Source: DASPTB01 sp035623615 (GTDB lineage: Bacteria > Actinomycetota > UBA4738). From it: a stretch of 13,300 nucleotides of DNA. The notes beneath the pieces were generated by a model. The model searched no databases. It worked only from the letters and a program-made list of their open reading frames with translations, and had not been told where the DNA came from. The stretch spans positions 1-13,300 of the forward strand of contig DASPTB010000251.1 in assembly GCA_035623615.1 (NCBI GenBank), given 5' to 3'. Shown one piece after another: positions 6,851 to 12,253 of the stretch. Position numbers and translations under genes: made by a program. How positions within the stretch are numbered: position 1 is the first letter of the stretch; each line of letters starts with the position of its first letter.

Positions 6851-7633
6851 GTGCCGATCGGAGACCTGGTATTCGCAAACGTCATCGACGTCGAGCGGCG
6901 CGCTGCCGAGGGAGACATGGGCGCGAGCGTCGTCGAGGTGCGCGCTCTTCCCGCCCGGGCCCTTCCCTTCGCGATCGTCCGCGACTGGAAGTGCCCGACG
7001 GGACAGGTGACCGAGGAGATCGAGCTCATCACCCCCTCTGGCATGGTGGCGCACCGCATCGGCCCCGCCGCCCGCTACATGCTGGGCGCGATGGACCTGA
7101 CCCACCTCGAGACCATCGTCGAGGACGCGGTCTTCACCGAGACCGGCGGCCACCTCGCGTCGTTCCGCTTGGACGGCGAGATCGTGGCGCAGGTCGACTT
7201 CGTCGTCGTGCAGTCGGCGGTGCCGGCGAAGCTGTCGCAGCCCTACGAGGACGGTCTGAAGCGATCCGACGTCATCTGGGTAGGCTTGCCGGCGACCGCA
7301 AGCCGGCGCGATCAGACCGTGCCGGCATGGTTCGCGTACAGGAACGGCAAGATCTACGTTCTCTCCCAACGAGCGCCGGGGCCCGAGGAGCAGACGATCC
7401 CCGGCATCCCGGGGTCGGACGAGATCGCCGTCGTGACGCGGCGCAAGGGCCAGAACACCTCCCTGGAGCGGTTCGTCGCGACCGCCCGCGACCTGCACGG
7501 CGACGAGTGGGAGGAGGCGGCGAAGCTCCTGGTCGATCGCAGGCGCTCCCGCGTCGGGCCGCCGCAGGAATCCATCGACCGCTGGCGCGACACCGCGGCC
7601 ATCGCCGAGCTGACGCCCGTCGTCGCGAGCTGA
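6851..7633 (+). CDS. Conserved-looking protein of unknown function, possible split-barrel flavin/F420-binding fold
   Basis: 260 aa from GTG 6851. The open frame extends far upstream inside the DUF2342 gene, but the -10 box seven bases before 6851 fixes this start. I do not recognise the family with confidence. The N-terminal half alternates beta-like segments (GASVVEVRALPARALPFAIVRDW, residues 24-46, read as two pieces; EEIELITPSGMVAHRIGP). The C-terminal half has VPAWFAYRNGKIYVLSQ, EEQTIPGIP and VVTRRKGQNTSLERFV. The pattern 'W-F-x4-GK-IYVLS ... EQ-IPG ... RxK' recalls the substrate and cofactor strands of pyridoxamine-phosphate-oxidase-like split barrels, which in actinobacteria often bind FMN or F420. 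That is a weak inference. There is no signal peptide, membrane segment or metal motif. It lies 23 bp after the DUF2342 gene. Confidence 0.8.
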   Translation: MPIGDLVFANVIDVERRAAEGDMGASVVEVRALPARALPFAIVRDWKCPTGQVTEEIELITPSGMVAHRIGPAARYMLGAMDLTHLETIVEDAVFTETGGHLASFRLDGEIVAQVDFVVVQSAVPAKLSQPYEDGLKRSDVIWVGLPATASRRDQTVPAWFAYRNGKIYVLSQRAPGPEEQTIPGIPGSDEIAVVTRRKGQNTSLERFVATARDLHGDEWEEAAKLLVDRRRSRVGPPQESIDRWRDTAAIAELTPVVAS

Positions 7634-7653
7634 GTCGCTTCAGGACGGCGAGG

Positions 7654-7887
7654 TCACGCCTCCGCCGTCGCCCCGGGGCCGTCCACGTCGGGAAGCGCCG
7701 CCACGTCCGCCAACCGACGGTCCGCTTGGGCCACCAGGCCGGCGTTCCCGATCGCTGCGGCCTCTGTCTTGGCCTGCTCGAGCAGCTGCCGCGCCTGCTC
7801 CCGGCGCTGCGCCGCTCGTTCGCCGGTCGCGTACTTCAGCCGCTCGTCGGCCTTCACGATCAGCTCGAAGATCTCGTCGGGCTCCAT
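7654..7887 (-). CDS. Small helical protein of unknown function (77 aa)
   Basis: Reading leftwards, MEPDEIFELIVKADERLKYA and the following TGERAAQRREQARQLLEQAK form charged amphipathic helices. AIGNAGLVAQADRRLADV then gives a third, followed by an acidic, disordered tail. The pattern suggests a TPR-like or coiled helical hairpin; no enzyme motif is visible. I chose ATG 7887 over the longer GTG 7959 frame because a GGGGGAG Shine-Dalgarno lies directly upstream and because a minus-strand TAGGAT box (7938-7943) would place the transcript start downstream of the GTG. Extra residues from 7959 (PGGVGSGGGTTAPTT) look non-coding. It converges with the upstream 260-aa gene, leaving 20 bp between, with no hairpin. 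The role is unknown. Confidence 0.72.
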   Translation of the reverse strand: MEPDEIFELIVKADERLKYATGERAAQRREQARQLLEQAKTEAAAIGNAGLVAQADRRLADVAALPDVDGPGATAEA

Positions 7888-7937
7888 CGTCTCCCCCGCC
7901 GCTCGCGGTGTCGTGGGTGCGGTCGTGCCGCCGCCCG

Positions 7938-7943
7938 ATCCTA
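7938..7943 (-). promoter_or_regulatory. -10 box for the 77-aa protein gene
   Basis: TAGGAT on the minus strand lies about 50 nt before ATG 7887, predicting a leader of about 40 nt that carries the GGGGGAG ribosome-binding site. It is face to face with the divergent thioesterase -10 box, 11 nt away, so polymerase cannot occupy both at once. Confidence 0.45.
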
Positions 7944-7954
7944 CGCCGCCCGGG

Positions 7955-7960
7955 TACACT
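7955..7960 (+). promoter_or_regulatory. -10 box of the thioesterase gene (leaderless or very short leader)
   Basis: TACACT is followed by 10 nt and then ATG 7971. The predicted start of transcription is only 0-4 nt before the ATG, and there is no Shine-Dalgarno. Confidence 0.5.
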
Positions 7961-7970
7961 TCCCGCCCTG

Positions 7971-8420
7971 ATGTCCGGCCAGGACCGGTCGCCCGGGGAC
8001 CAGCGAGCGCTCGACCAGAAGGCGCTCGAGACGCTTCGCCGTCACGTGGAGTCGTCCGCGTTCCACGCCTGGGCCGGGTTCGAGCTCGTATCGGTCGAGG
8101 TCGGAATCGTCGAGATGGCGCTCGACCTCGAGCCGCATCACCTGAACCCGGGGGGGATTCTGCACGGCGGCATGGTCGCGACGCTCGCCGACACCGCGAT
8201 CGGCCTCGCCGTCCGGTCCGCGCTCCCGCCGGACCGGACGCACGTCACCGCGCAACTGAACGTGCACTTCCTCGAGAAGGTGGGAGGAGGCCGCGTGCGA
8301 GCGCTGGGCCGCGCCGTTCGCGTCGGCGGCCGGATGGGCTACGGCGAGGGCGACGTCGTGGACGAGGACGGGCGGTTGGTGGCACGAGCGAGCGGGACGT
8401 TCATCGTGCTGCCGGCGTGA
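7971..8420 (+). CDS. PaaI-like hotdog-fold thioesterase
   Basis: 149 aa. The hotdog thioesterase core is clear: LNPGGILHGGMVATLADTA (58-76), with the HGG turn at 65-67, Asn59 and Asp74 in the usual active-site positions. It is followed by the strand THVTAQLNVHFLEK (90-103) and the terminal strand LVARASGTFIVL (136-147). Such enzymes hydrolyse acyl-CoA thioesters, often aromatic or medium-chain, usually as cytosolic tetramers; the exact substrate cannot be read here. The first 25 residues (MSGQDRSPGDQRALDQKALE and on) are a hydrophilic extension. It ends 9 bp before the convergent SCP2 gene. A functional link between acyl-CoA cleavage and a sterol/lipid carrier is possible but rests only on proximity. 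Confidence 0.92.
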   Translation: MSGQDRSPGDQRALDQKALETLRRHVESSAFHAWAGFELVSVEVGIVEMALDLEPHHLNPGGILHGGMVATLADTAIGLAVRSALPPDRTHVTAQLNVHFLEKVGGGRVRALGRAVRVGGRMGYGEGDVVDEDGRLVARASGTFIVLPA

Positions 8421-8429
8421 CGCGACCGA

Positions 8430-8813
8430 TCAGTACTCCACGTCGATCGACTTCAGCGCGTTCGGAAGCTGCGTGAGCACGCCCTGCATCGTCATGAGCT
8501 TCATGAGGTCGCCCGTCACGCGGAGCTTGCCGGTCATGTACGCGGACACGGCCGAGAGCTCGCCCGTCGAGATGCCCTTCGCCGTGTCGTAGTCCTGCGA
8601 GATCGTGGCGTCGGGGTTGTCGATGTCGCCCATCGCGACCTCGGCCGCCCCGTTCTCGAGTTTGACGTAGTACCGCTTGTCGCCGTCCGGCGTGGACACG
8701 ACCTGTTGCAGCCGGGCGGTGTTGCCGCCGATCGCGGCGACGAACGCCTCGTCGCCGTTCATCGCGTCCTGGGCGGCGCTGGCCCATTCCGAGGTCAGGA
8801 ACTTGACGCTCAT
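8430..8813 (-). CDS. SCP2 sterol-carrier-like lipid-binding protein
   Basis: 127 aa, a single SCP2 domain. Family features are the N-terminal helix (FLTSEWASAAQDAMNGD, 5-21), the strand YYVKLENGAAEVAMGDI (48-64), the turn NPDATISQDYDTAKGIS (66-82), the helix ELSAVSAYMTGKLRVTGDLM (85-104, giving the typical 'G-K-L-x-V-x-G-D' step) and the hydrophobic C-terminal helix. Proteins of this fold bind lipids or acyl chains in a hydrophobic pocket; many actinobacterial members are uncharacterised. ATG 8813 has the strongest ribosome-binding site in the window, AAGGAGG at 8819-8825, which implies efficient translation and contrasts with the leaderless neighbours. It lies 65 bp downstream of the histidine phosphatase gene on the same strand and may have its own promoter. 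Confidence 0.93.
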   Translation of the reverse strand: MSVKFLTSEWASAAQDAMNGDEAFVAAIGGNTARLQQVVSTPDGDKRYYVKLENGAAEVAMGDIDNPDATISQDYDTAKGISTGELSAVSAYMTGKLRVTGDLMKLMTMQGVLTQLPNALKSIDVEY

Positions 8814-8833
8814 CGCTTCCTCCTTGCCGTGCA

Positions 8834-8851
8834 GTGCATGCGCATGTGCAT
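8834..8851. other. 18-bp perfectly alternating purine-pyrimidine tract
   Basis: Bases 8834-8851 alternate purine and pyrimidine without a break, built from TGCATG/CGCATG/TGCATC-like hexamers around the 10-bp palindrome CATGCGCATG (8837-8846). It lies in the 65-bp gap upstream of the SCP2 gene. It could be a Z-DNA-prone element or a protein-binding site; no function can be assigned. Confidence 0.35.
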
Positions 8852-8878
8852 CCGGTGGGCCCGTGCGGGGCCTCGCGC

Positions 8879-9577
8879 TCAGGGCGTCCCCGGCCGGGCC
8901 GCGTCCCGCGACGGCGAAGTATAGTCCGCGCTCCCGTCCCAAAGCGCGGGCATGTACAGGTGCGCGACGTCGTTGATGAACCGAACCTCGCGCTCGCCGC
9001 CGTCGACGGTGACGACGTTCAGCGAAGTGTTCTCGGGAAGGAAGAACATGTCCTGCCCGATCCCGAGCAGGCGGCCCAGGTACGCGTTGATGACGCCCCC
9101 GTGGGTCACGATCAGGACGTCCCCATCGCCCGACTCCGCGAGCATTCGCTCCACGGCGGGAACCACACGGGCGCGGAGCTCGCCGCCGCGCTCCGCGCCG
9201 GGCGCCTGCGCGAAGATGGCCTCGTGATCGTGCAGGCGCCGACGAATGAAGTCCTCGTTCTCGGCGACGAGGTCCTCGAAGGGCACACCCTCCCACTCGC
9301 CGACGAACACCTCGCCGAGGTCGTCGTCGACGATGCCCCCCGTCAGCCCGGTCCGCTCCGTGTAGGCGGAGAGCGTTTCGAGGCATCGCCGGAACGGCGA
9401 GACGTACAGCGCCGCAGGCGGATCGACCGAGGCGAGCCGGGCGGCGAGCTGCGCCGCCTGCTGCCGGCCCTCGTCACCGAGGGGCGGGTCCCACTGACGC
9501 CCTCGCGGCGTCTGCCTGAACTCGCGCGAAGCGAAGTCGACGCGGGCGTGGCGGACGAGCACGAGGCGCCGGGTCAT
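8879..9577 (-). CDS. Histidine phosphatase superfamily protein (phosphoglycerate-mutase-like)
   Basis: 232 aa. The catalytic core is complete: VLVRHARVD with Arg9 and the phospho-accepting His10 (RHA instead of the usual RHG), SPFRRCLET with Arg63, GEVFVGEWEG with Glu94, and the second histidine His159 in IVTHGGVINAYLG. The enzyme should dephosphorylate a small metabolite or protein through phosphohistidine; the substrate is unknown. The LGIGQDMFFLPENTSLNVV segment (171-189) resembles actinobacterial 'histidine phosphatase family' proteins. ATG 9577 overlaps the stop of the HTH gene by 4 bp (ATGA), so it is the third cistron of the 10472-8879 operon and likely translationally coupled. An N-terminal extension of the open frame to 10171 is rejected because it runs through the HTH gene. 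Confidence 0.92.
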   Translation of the reverse strand: MTRRLVLVRHARVDFASREFRQTPRGRQWDPPLGDEGRQQAAQLAARLASVDPPAALYVSPFRRCLETLSAYTERTGLTGGIVDDDLGEVFVGEWEGVPFEDLVAENEDFIRRRLHDHEAIFAQAPGAERGGELRARVVPAVERMLAESGDGDVLIVTHGGVINAYLGRLLGIGQDMFFLPENTSLNVVTVDGGEREVRFINDVAHLYMPALWDGSADYTSPSRDAARPGTP

Positions 9578-9999
9578 CGGGGGCGCGCCGCGCCCTTGCG
9601 CGACGACCCGGCTGCGCGGGTGGCGCGGGCGCGGCGCGCCCACCACTCGTTCCGGAACGCCTCGACGTCGGCCCGGCGCCAGATGCGTCCGGACGCGAGG
9701 GACTGCACGGGCTGGGGGAACCGTCCGCGGTCGATGTAGGTGACAACGCGGCGCTTGTCCCACCCCATCACATCGGCCGCCTCCGCGACGCCGGCCAGCT
9801 CGGGCAGAGTCTCGACGACGAGCGTGATCGGCTCGCGGCGCTTCCCGGTTGGAATGGACCGCTCGACCGCCCGGCGCAAGCTCGCGAGGCAGCGCTCGCG
9901 AGACGATCCCGACGCCCGGACACCGCCGTCGTCCGCCGTCGAGGCAGTCCATCGACCGTCGCCGGCTTGCGCCATCACGGCTCGAATCTCCACGCTCAC
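9574..9999 (-). CDS. HicB-like N-domain fused to AlpA/excisionase-type helix-turn-helix
   Basis: 141 aa. Residues 1-50 (AQAGDGRWTASTADDGGVRASG, 10-31, in two parts AQAGDGRWTAS / TADDGGVRASG, then SSRERCLASLRRAVERSI) resemble the HicB antitoxin domain, with its 'GxT/S-x-EEaLanlrrAl' step. Residues 66-118 (LAGVAEAADVMGWDKRRVV, GRFPQPVQSLASGRIWRRADVEAF) are an AlpA/MerR-like winged HTH common in actinobacteria. The tail 119-141 is very basic. It probably binds DNA; whether it regulates its own operon is untested. No HicA-like toxin (short dsRBD-fold ORF) is adjacent. GTG 9999 overlaps the DUF393 stop by 4 bp, and its own stop overlaps the phosphatase start. The HTH call is firmer than the HicB call. 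Confidence 0.8.
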   Translation of the reverse strand: MSVEIRAVMAQAGDGRWTASTADDGGVRASGSSRERCLASLRRAVERSIPTGKRREPITLVVETLPELAGVAEAADVMGWDKRRVVTYIDRGRFPQPVQSLASGRIWRRADVEAFRNEWWARRARATRAAGSSRKGAARPR

Positions 10000-10472
10000 C
10001 TCCCGGATCGTCCTGAGCCCGGCCGATCATACGCAGACGCCCCCGGGCGGGAGGCCGGCGGTCCGGCCTCGCGCTCGGTGAGCGGGCGCTTCCACGACTC
10101 GGGGAGCCACGCCGCCACGCTCGCGCGGTGGCCGGCCACCCAGTCGTAGCTCGACGTCGTCGCCCGGCCAAGCGCGGGGACGCGACGCATCGCGCCCGCC
10201 ACCGGCCGGAGCGCCGGGAGCAACCCCAGGGTCGGCGCGACGGCGTCGCCCGCGCTCCACGTTCTCCCGTCCGGCGCGGCGAGGTGAAAGGAGCGCAGGC
10301 GTTCGTCCCCGGTCAGCCCGGGAAGCAGCCGGGCCGCCCGCGCCGTGCGAAGCCCGGTGGCGCGGAGGGCGCCCGGCCGGGCCAGACGCACGGCGGCTCG
10401 TGCGGCCGCGCGGCAGAGCCCGCAGTCCTCGTCGTAGAGCAGGTCGAATGTCTCGATCCGGCCGACTTGCAT
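9996..10472 (-). CDS. DUF393 thiol-disulfide oxidoreductase-like protein
   Basis: 158 aa. The N-terminal motif YDEDCGLCRAAAR (13-25), with Cys17 and Cys20 as a CxxC pair after Asp14 and Asp16, is the hallmark of DUF393 (DCC family), thioredoxin-like proteins of unknown substrate. Later segments (GDAVAPTLGLLPALRPVAG, 94-112) match the family's middle helix. The last 30 residues (PLTEREAGPPASRPGASAYD) are low-complexity and extend beyond the usual 110-140 residue length. ATG 10472 has an AAGGGG ribosome-binding site. It heads the three-gene minus-strand operon and is divergent from the radical SAM gene across the LexA-box promoter, so it could share SOS control. Confidence 0.82.
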   Translation of the reverse strand: MQVGRIETFDLLYDEDCGLCRAAARAAVRLARPGALRATGLRTARAARLLPGLTGDERLRSFHLAAPDGRTWSAGDAVAPTLGLLPALRPVAGAMRRVPALGRATTSSYDWVAGHRASVAAWLPESWKRPLTEREAGPPASRPGASAYDRPGSGRSGR

Positions 10473-10481
10473 GCTCGCCCC

Positions 10482-10511
10482 TTGCGCTCAATCGAACGTA
10501 TGTTCTATTCT
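10482..10511 (+). promoter_or_regulatory. Sigma70-type promoter of the radical SAM gene
   Basis: TTGCGC (10482-10487) and TATTCT (10506-10511) are separated by 18 bp, a good -35/-10 pair. Transcription would start near 10518, giving a leader of about 24 nt with GGGAGG (10532-10537) before ATG 10542. The LexA-like box fills the spacer up to the -10. Confidence 0.6.
10493..10505. promoter_or_regulatory. LexA (SOS) box candidate
   Basis: CGAACGTATGTTC matches the Gram-positive/actinobacterial LexA consensus CGAACRNRYGTTYG at the 13 bases shown; only the last G is replaced by T. The GAAC/GTTC arms are a perfect inverted repeat with the required 4-bp spacing. It abuts the -10 hexamer, where a bound repressor would block polymerase, and lies 21 bp from the divergent DUF393 start, so either or both genes could be controlled. 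Confidence 0.7.
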
Positions 10512-10541
10512 GTCGCCTCGTCTTCGCGCCCGGGAGGGCCG

Positions 10542-11606
10542 ATGCGCTGGGACAACCTCGCGATCAGGGAGCCGCACGACGAACCGGCCTCAGCCGCTTC
10601 GCCCGGCGGACGCATCCCCCTGCCGCTGTTCCAACAGGGCGCCGTCGTTCGCACCTTCGCGACGCCCGAGTTCCGCGGGATCACCTTCTACGAGGTTAAT
10701 GCGAAATCGATCATCAATCGTGTTCCCGCGGCCTCGCACATGCCGTTTCGCTGGACCATCAACCCCTACCGCGGATGCAGCCATTCCTGTGGGTACTGTT
10801 TTGCTAGAAAAACACATAATTATCTGGACCTCGACTCGGGCGAGGACTTCAACTCGAAGATCGTCGTGAAGATCAACGCGCCCGAACGCCTGCGGACCGA
10901 GCTCGCGCGCGCGTCGTGGTCCGGCGAGCACATCGCCATGGGAACGAACGTCGACCCGTATCAGCGCGCGGAGGGAAGGTACCGCCTGATGCGCGGGATT
11001 CTCGAGGCGCTGCGCGACGCGGCCAACCCCTTCTCCATCCTCACCAAGGGCTCGCTGATCCTGCGCGACCTCGATCTGCTCGAGGAATGCGCGAGCCTGA
11101 CGGACGTGGGCGCCAACGTCTCCGTGGGGTTCGTCGACCGCGGCGTCTGGCGCACGCTCGAGCCCGGAACGCCGTCCCCGCAGAAGCGCCTGCAGGTGTG
11201 CCGGACGCTGAACGACGCCGGCGTCGGCTGCGGCGTGCTGATGGCGCCGATCATCCCGTTCCTCACCGACTCGCCGCCGCAGCTCGCGGCGACCGTCCGG
11301 GCGATCGCCGACTCGGGCGCGCGCCACGTCTCGCCGATCGTGCTGCACCTCCGGCCCGGAGCGCGAGAGTGGTTCCTGGCCTGGCTCGGCGAACACCACA
11401 CCGAGCTCGTCCCCAGGTACGAGCGACTCTACGCGGGCCGCGCCTACGCCCCTTCGGCGTACCAGAACGAGGTGTGCGGAAAGGTCCACGACCTCGCTCG
11501 CCGATTCGGCATCGGCCGGCTGCGTCCGGGCGACGTCCGCCGGGGTTCCCCACGGCACCGGCCGCCCGCGCGACCGCCCGTGCCCGAGCAACTCGGGCTG
11601 TTGTAA
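10542..11606 (+). CDS. Rv2578c/SplB-like family radical SAM protein
   Basis: 354 aa. The radical SAM cluster motif CxxxCxxC is Cys79, Cys83 and Cys86 in NPYRGCSHSCGYCFARKTH, binding a 4Fe-4S cluster that cleaves S-adenosylmethionine. Surrounding family signatures are INRVPAASHMPFRWTINPYRG (59-79, read as INRVPAASHMPF / RWTINPYRG), GTNVDPYQRAEGRYRLMRG (134-152), ILTKGSLILRDLDLL and VLHLRPGAREWF. This is the Rv2578c group, related to spore photoproduct lyase; a DNA-lesion substrate is plausible but unproven. ATG 10542 follows GGGAGG and a promoter holding a LexA box, which supports a DNA-damage role. Oddly, codons 51-61 and 79-94 use many A/T-ending triplets (including AGA, AAA, ACA, AAT, TAT) against a strongly G/C-ending background. 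The C-terminal 30 residues are Pro/Arg-rich. Confidence 0.93.
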   Translation: MRWDNLAIREPHDEPASAASPGGRIPLPLFQQGAVVRTFATPEFRGITFYEVNAKSIINRVPAASHMPFRWTINPYRGCSHSCGYCFARKTHNYLDLDSGEDFNSKIVVKINAPERLRTELARASWSGEHIAMGTNVDPYQRAEGRYRLMRGILEALRDAANPFSILTKGSLILRDLDLLEECASLTDVGANVSVGFVDRGVWRTLEPGTPSPQKRLQVCRTLNDAGVGCGVLMAPIIPFLTDSPPQLAATVRAIADSGARHVSPIVLHLRPGAREWFLAWLGEHHTELVPRYERLYAGRAYAPSAYQNEVCGKVHDLARRFGIGRLRPGDVRRGSPRHRPPARPPVPEQLGLL

Positions 11607-11658
11607 CGACGGCCTCCGTGGGATCATTGGGTGACCGACCCGGACAAGGGGGATCACC

Positions 11659-11949
11659 GTGGACGAGGCGCGCTACCAGCAGCTCATGGAGAAGCGGGAC
11701 GGCACGGGGCTCACCGACGACGAAGCCAACGAGTTGGGCCGCCTGATGGCCGAGAAGGAAGGCCTCGACTACCAGGGCCACGGCGCGAAAGACTTCGACC
11801 AGACCTCCGAGGAAATCCGCGAGGGCGAGCGCGTGGCCGGCGCTCACGACAAGGAGATCGACGTGGACGCGGAGCGCGTCAACGCCGTCTACGAGGCGCA
11901 GACCGGCTTGATCGACGAGGGCGGCGGAACGCCGGGCATCCAGGAATAG
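11659..11949 (+). CDS. Small acidic protein of unknown function (96 aa)
   Basis: GTG 11659 is preceded by AAGGGGG (11646-11652) at good spacing. The protein has about 26 Asp/Glu against 10 Lys/Arg. An N-terminal helix pair (MDEARYQQLMEKR, then LTDDEANELGRLMAEKEG, 18-35) is followed by a hydrophilic middle (EEIREGERVAGAHDKEIDVD) and a Gly-rich end. No Cys, membrane segment or known catalytic motif is present. The acidity, good ribosome-binding site and absence of a competing long reading frame on the other strand with better features support it as real. It lies 52 bp after the radical SAM gene and may be co-transcribed with it, but I saw no clear promoter or terminator between. The function is unknown. 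Confidence 0.72.
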   Translation: MDEARYQQLMEKRDGTGLTDDEANELGRLMAEKEGLDYQGHGAKDFDQTSEEIREGERVAGAHDKEIDVDAERVNAVYEAQTGLIDEGGGTPGIQE

Positions 11950-11975
11950 CCCGCGCGCCGGCCCAGCTTCCTCGC

Positions 11976-12251
11976 CTACACCCGAAAGCCGCGACGGCGC
12001 AGCTCGCGGCGCCAGCACTCCGTGTGCCAGTGACGGCGGCTCTCCACGTCGTCGTCCTCCACCACGACGAGGTGCGCGACCCCGGAGCGGACCGGATGGT
12101 GGCAGCCCGGACACGTGTACGACCTCTCGCCGGAGACCGAGCGAACGCTCGCCCCGTCGACGCCCGCCCACTCGGGCGCGGCGAGCGCACGCACGCGCTC
12201 GGAGATCGGAGGAAGGTCGGGCTCTGGCGCCCGCCGGTGACGGCGCGGCAC
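11976..12251 (-). CDS. Small actinobacterial zinc-ribbon protein, often mis-annotated 'ATP/GTP-binding protein'
   Basis: 91 aa from GTG 12251. The core SGERSYTCPGCHHPVRSGVAH (40-60, split as SGERSYTCPGCHH / PVRSGVAH) followed by RRHWHTECW (72-80) gives a likely zinc site: Cys47, Cys50, a histidine of HWH (74 or 76) and Cys79. I recognise the 'Y-x-CPGC ... RRHWHxxCW' pattern from small conserved proteins of Streptomyces and other actinobacteria that carry the uninformative name ATP/GTP-binding protein; no nucleotide-binding motif is present here. The N-terminus is Arg/Pro-rich. GTG 12251 lies 2 nt after the hydrolase stop, with GGAGGG inside the hydrolase end as ribosome-binding site, so the two form a bicistronic unit. 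The function is unknown; protein or nucleic-acid binding is possible. Confidence 0.82.
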   Translation of the reverse strand: MPRRHRRAPEPDLPPISERVRALAAPEWAGVDGASVRSVSGERSYTCPGCHHPVRSGVAHLVVVEDDDVESRRHWHTECWRRELRRRGFRV

Positions 12252-12253
12252 GT

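Noticed and set aside
6197..7498. 433-codon minus-strand frame opposite the DUF2342 and 260-aa genes
   Set aside because: It contains no recognisable domain; the plus-strand genes have HEVTH, promoters and consistent starts.
7634..7653. Possible terminator between convergent genes
   Set aside because: No hairpin or T-tract is present. The other convergent gaps (8421-8429, 11950-11975) also lack one.
7888..7959. N-terminal extension of the 77-aa gene to GTG 7959
   Set aside because: The added residues are Gly/Pro/Thr-rich, the stretch holds two promoter hexamers, and ATG 7887 has its own ribosome-binding site.
10018..10171. Upstream extension of the histidine phosphatase frame to 10171
   Set aside because: It runs through the HTH and DUF393 genes in another frame; the RHA motif directly follows ATG 9577 as expected for the family's N-terminus.
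10590..11657. 355-codon minus-strand frame opposite the radical SAM gene
   Set aside because: It is the mirror of a gene with an intact CxxxCxxC motif and promoter.
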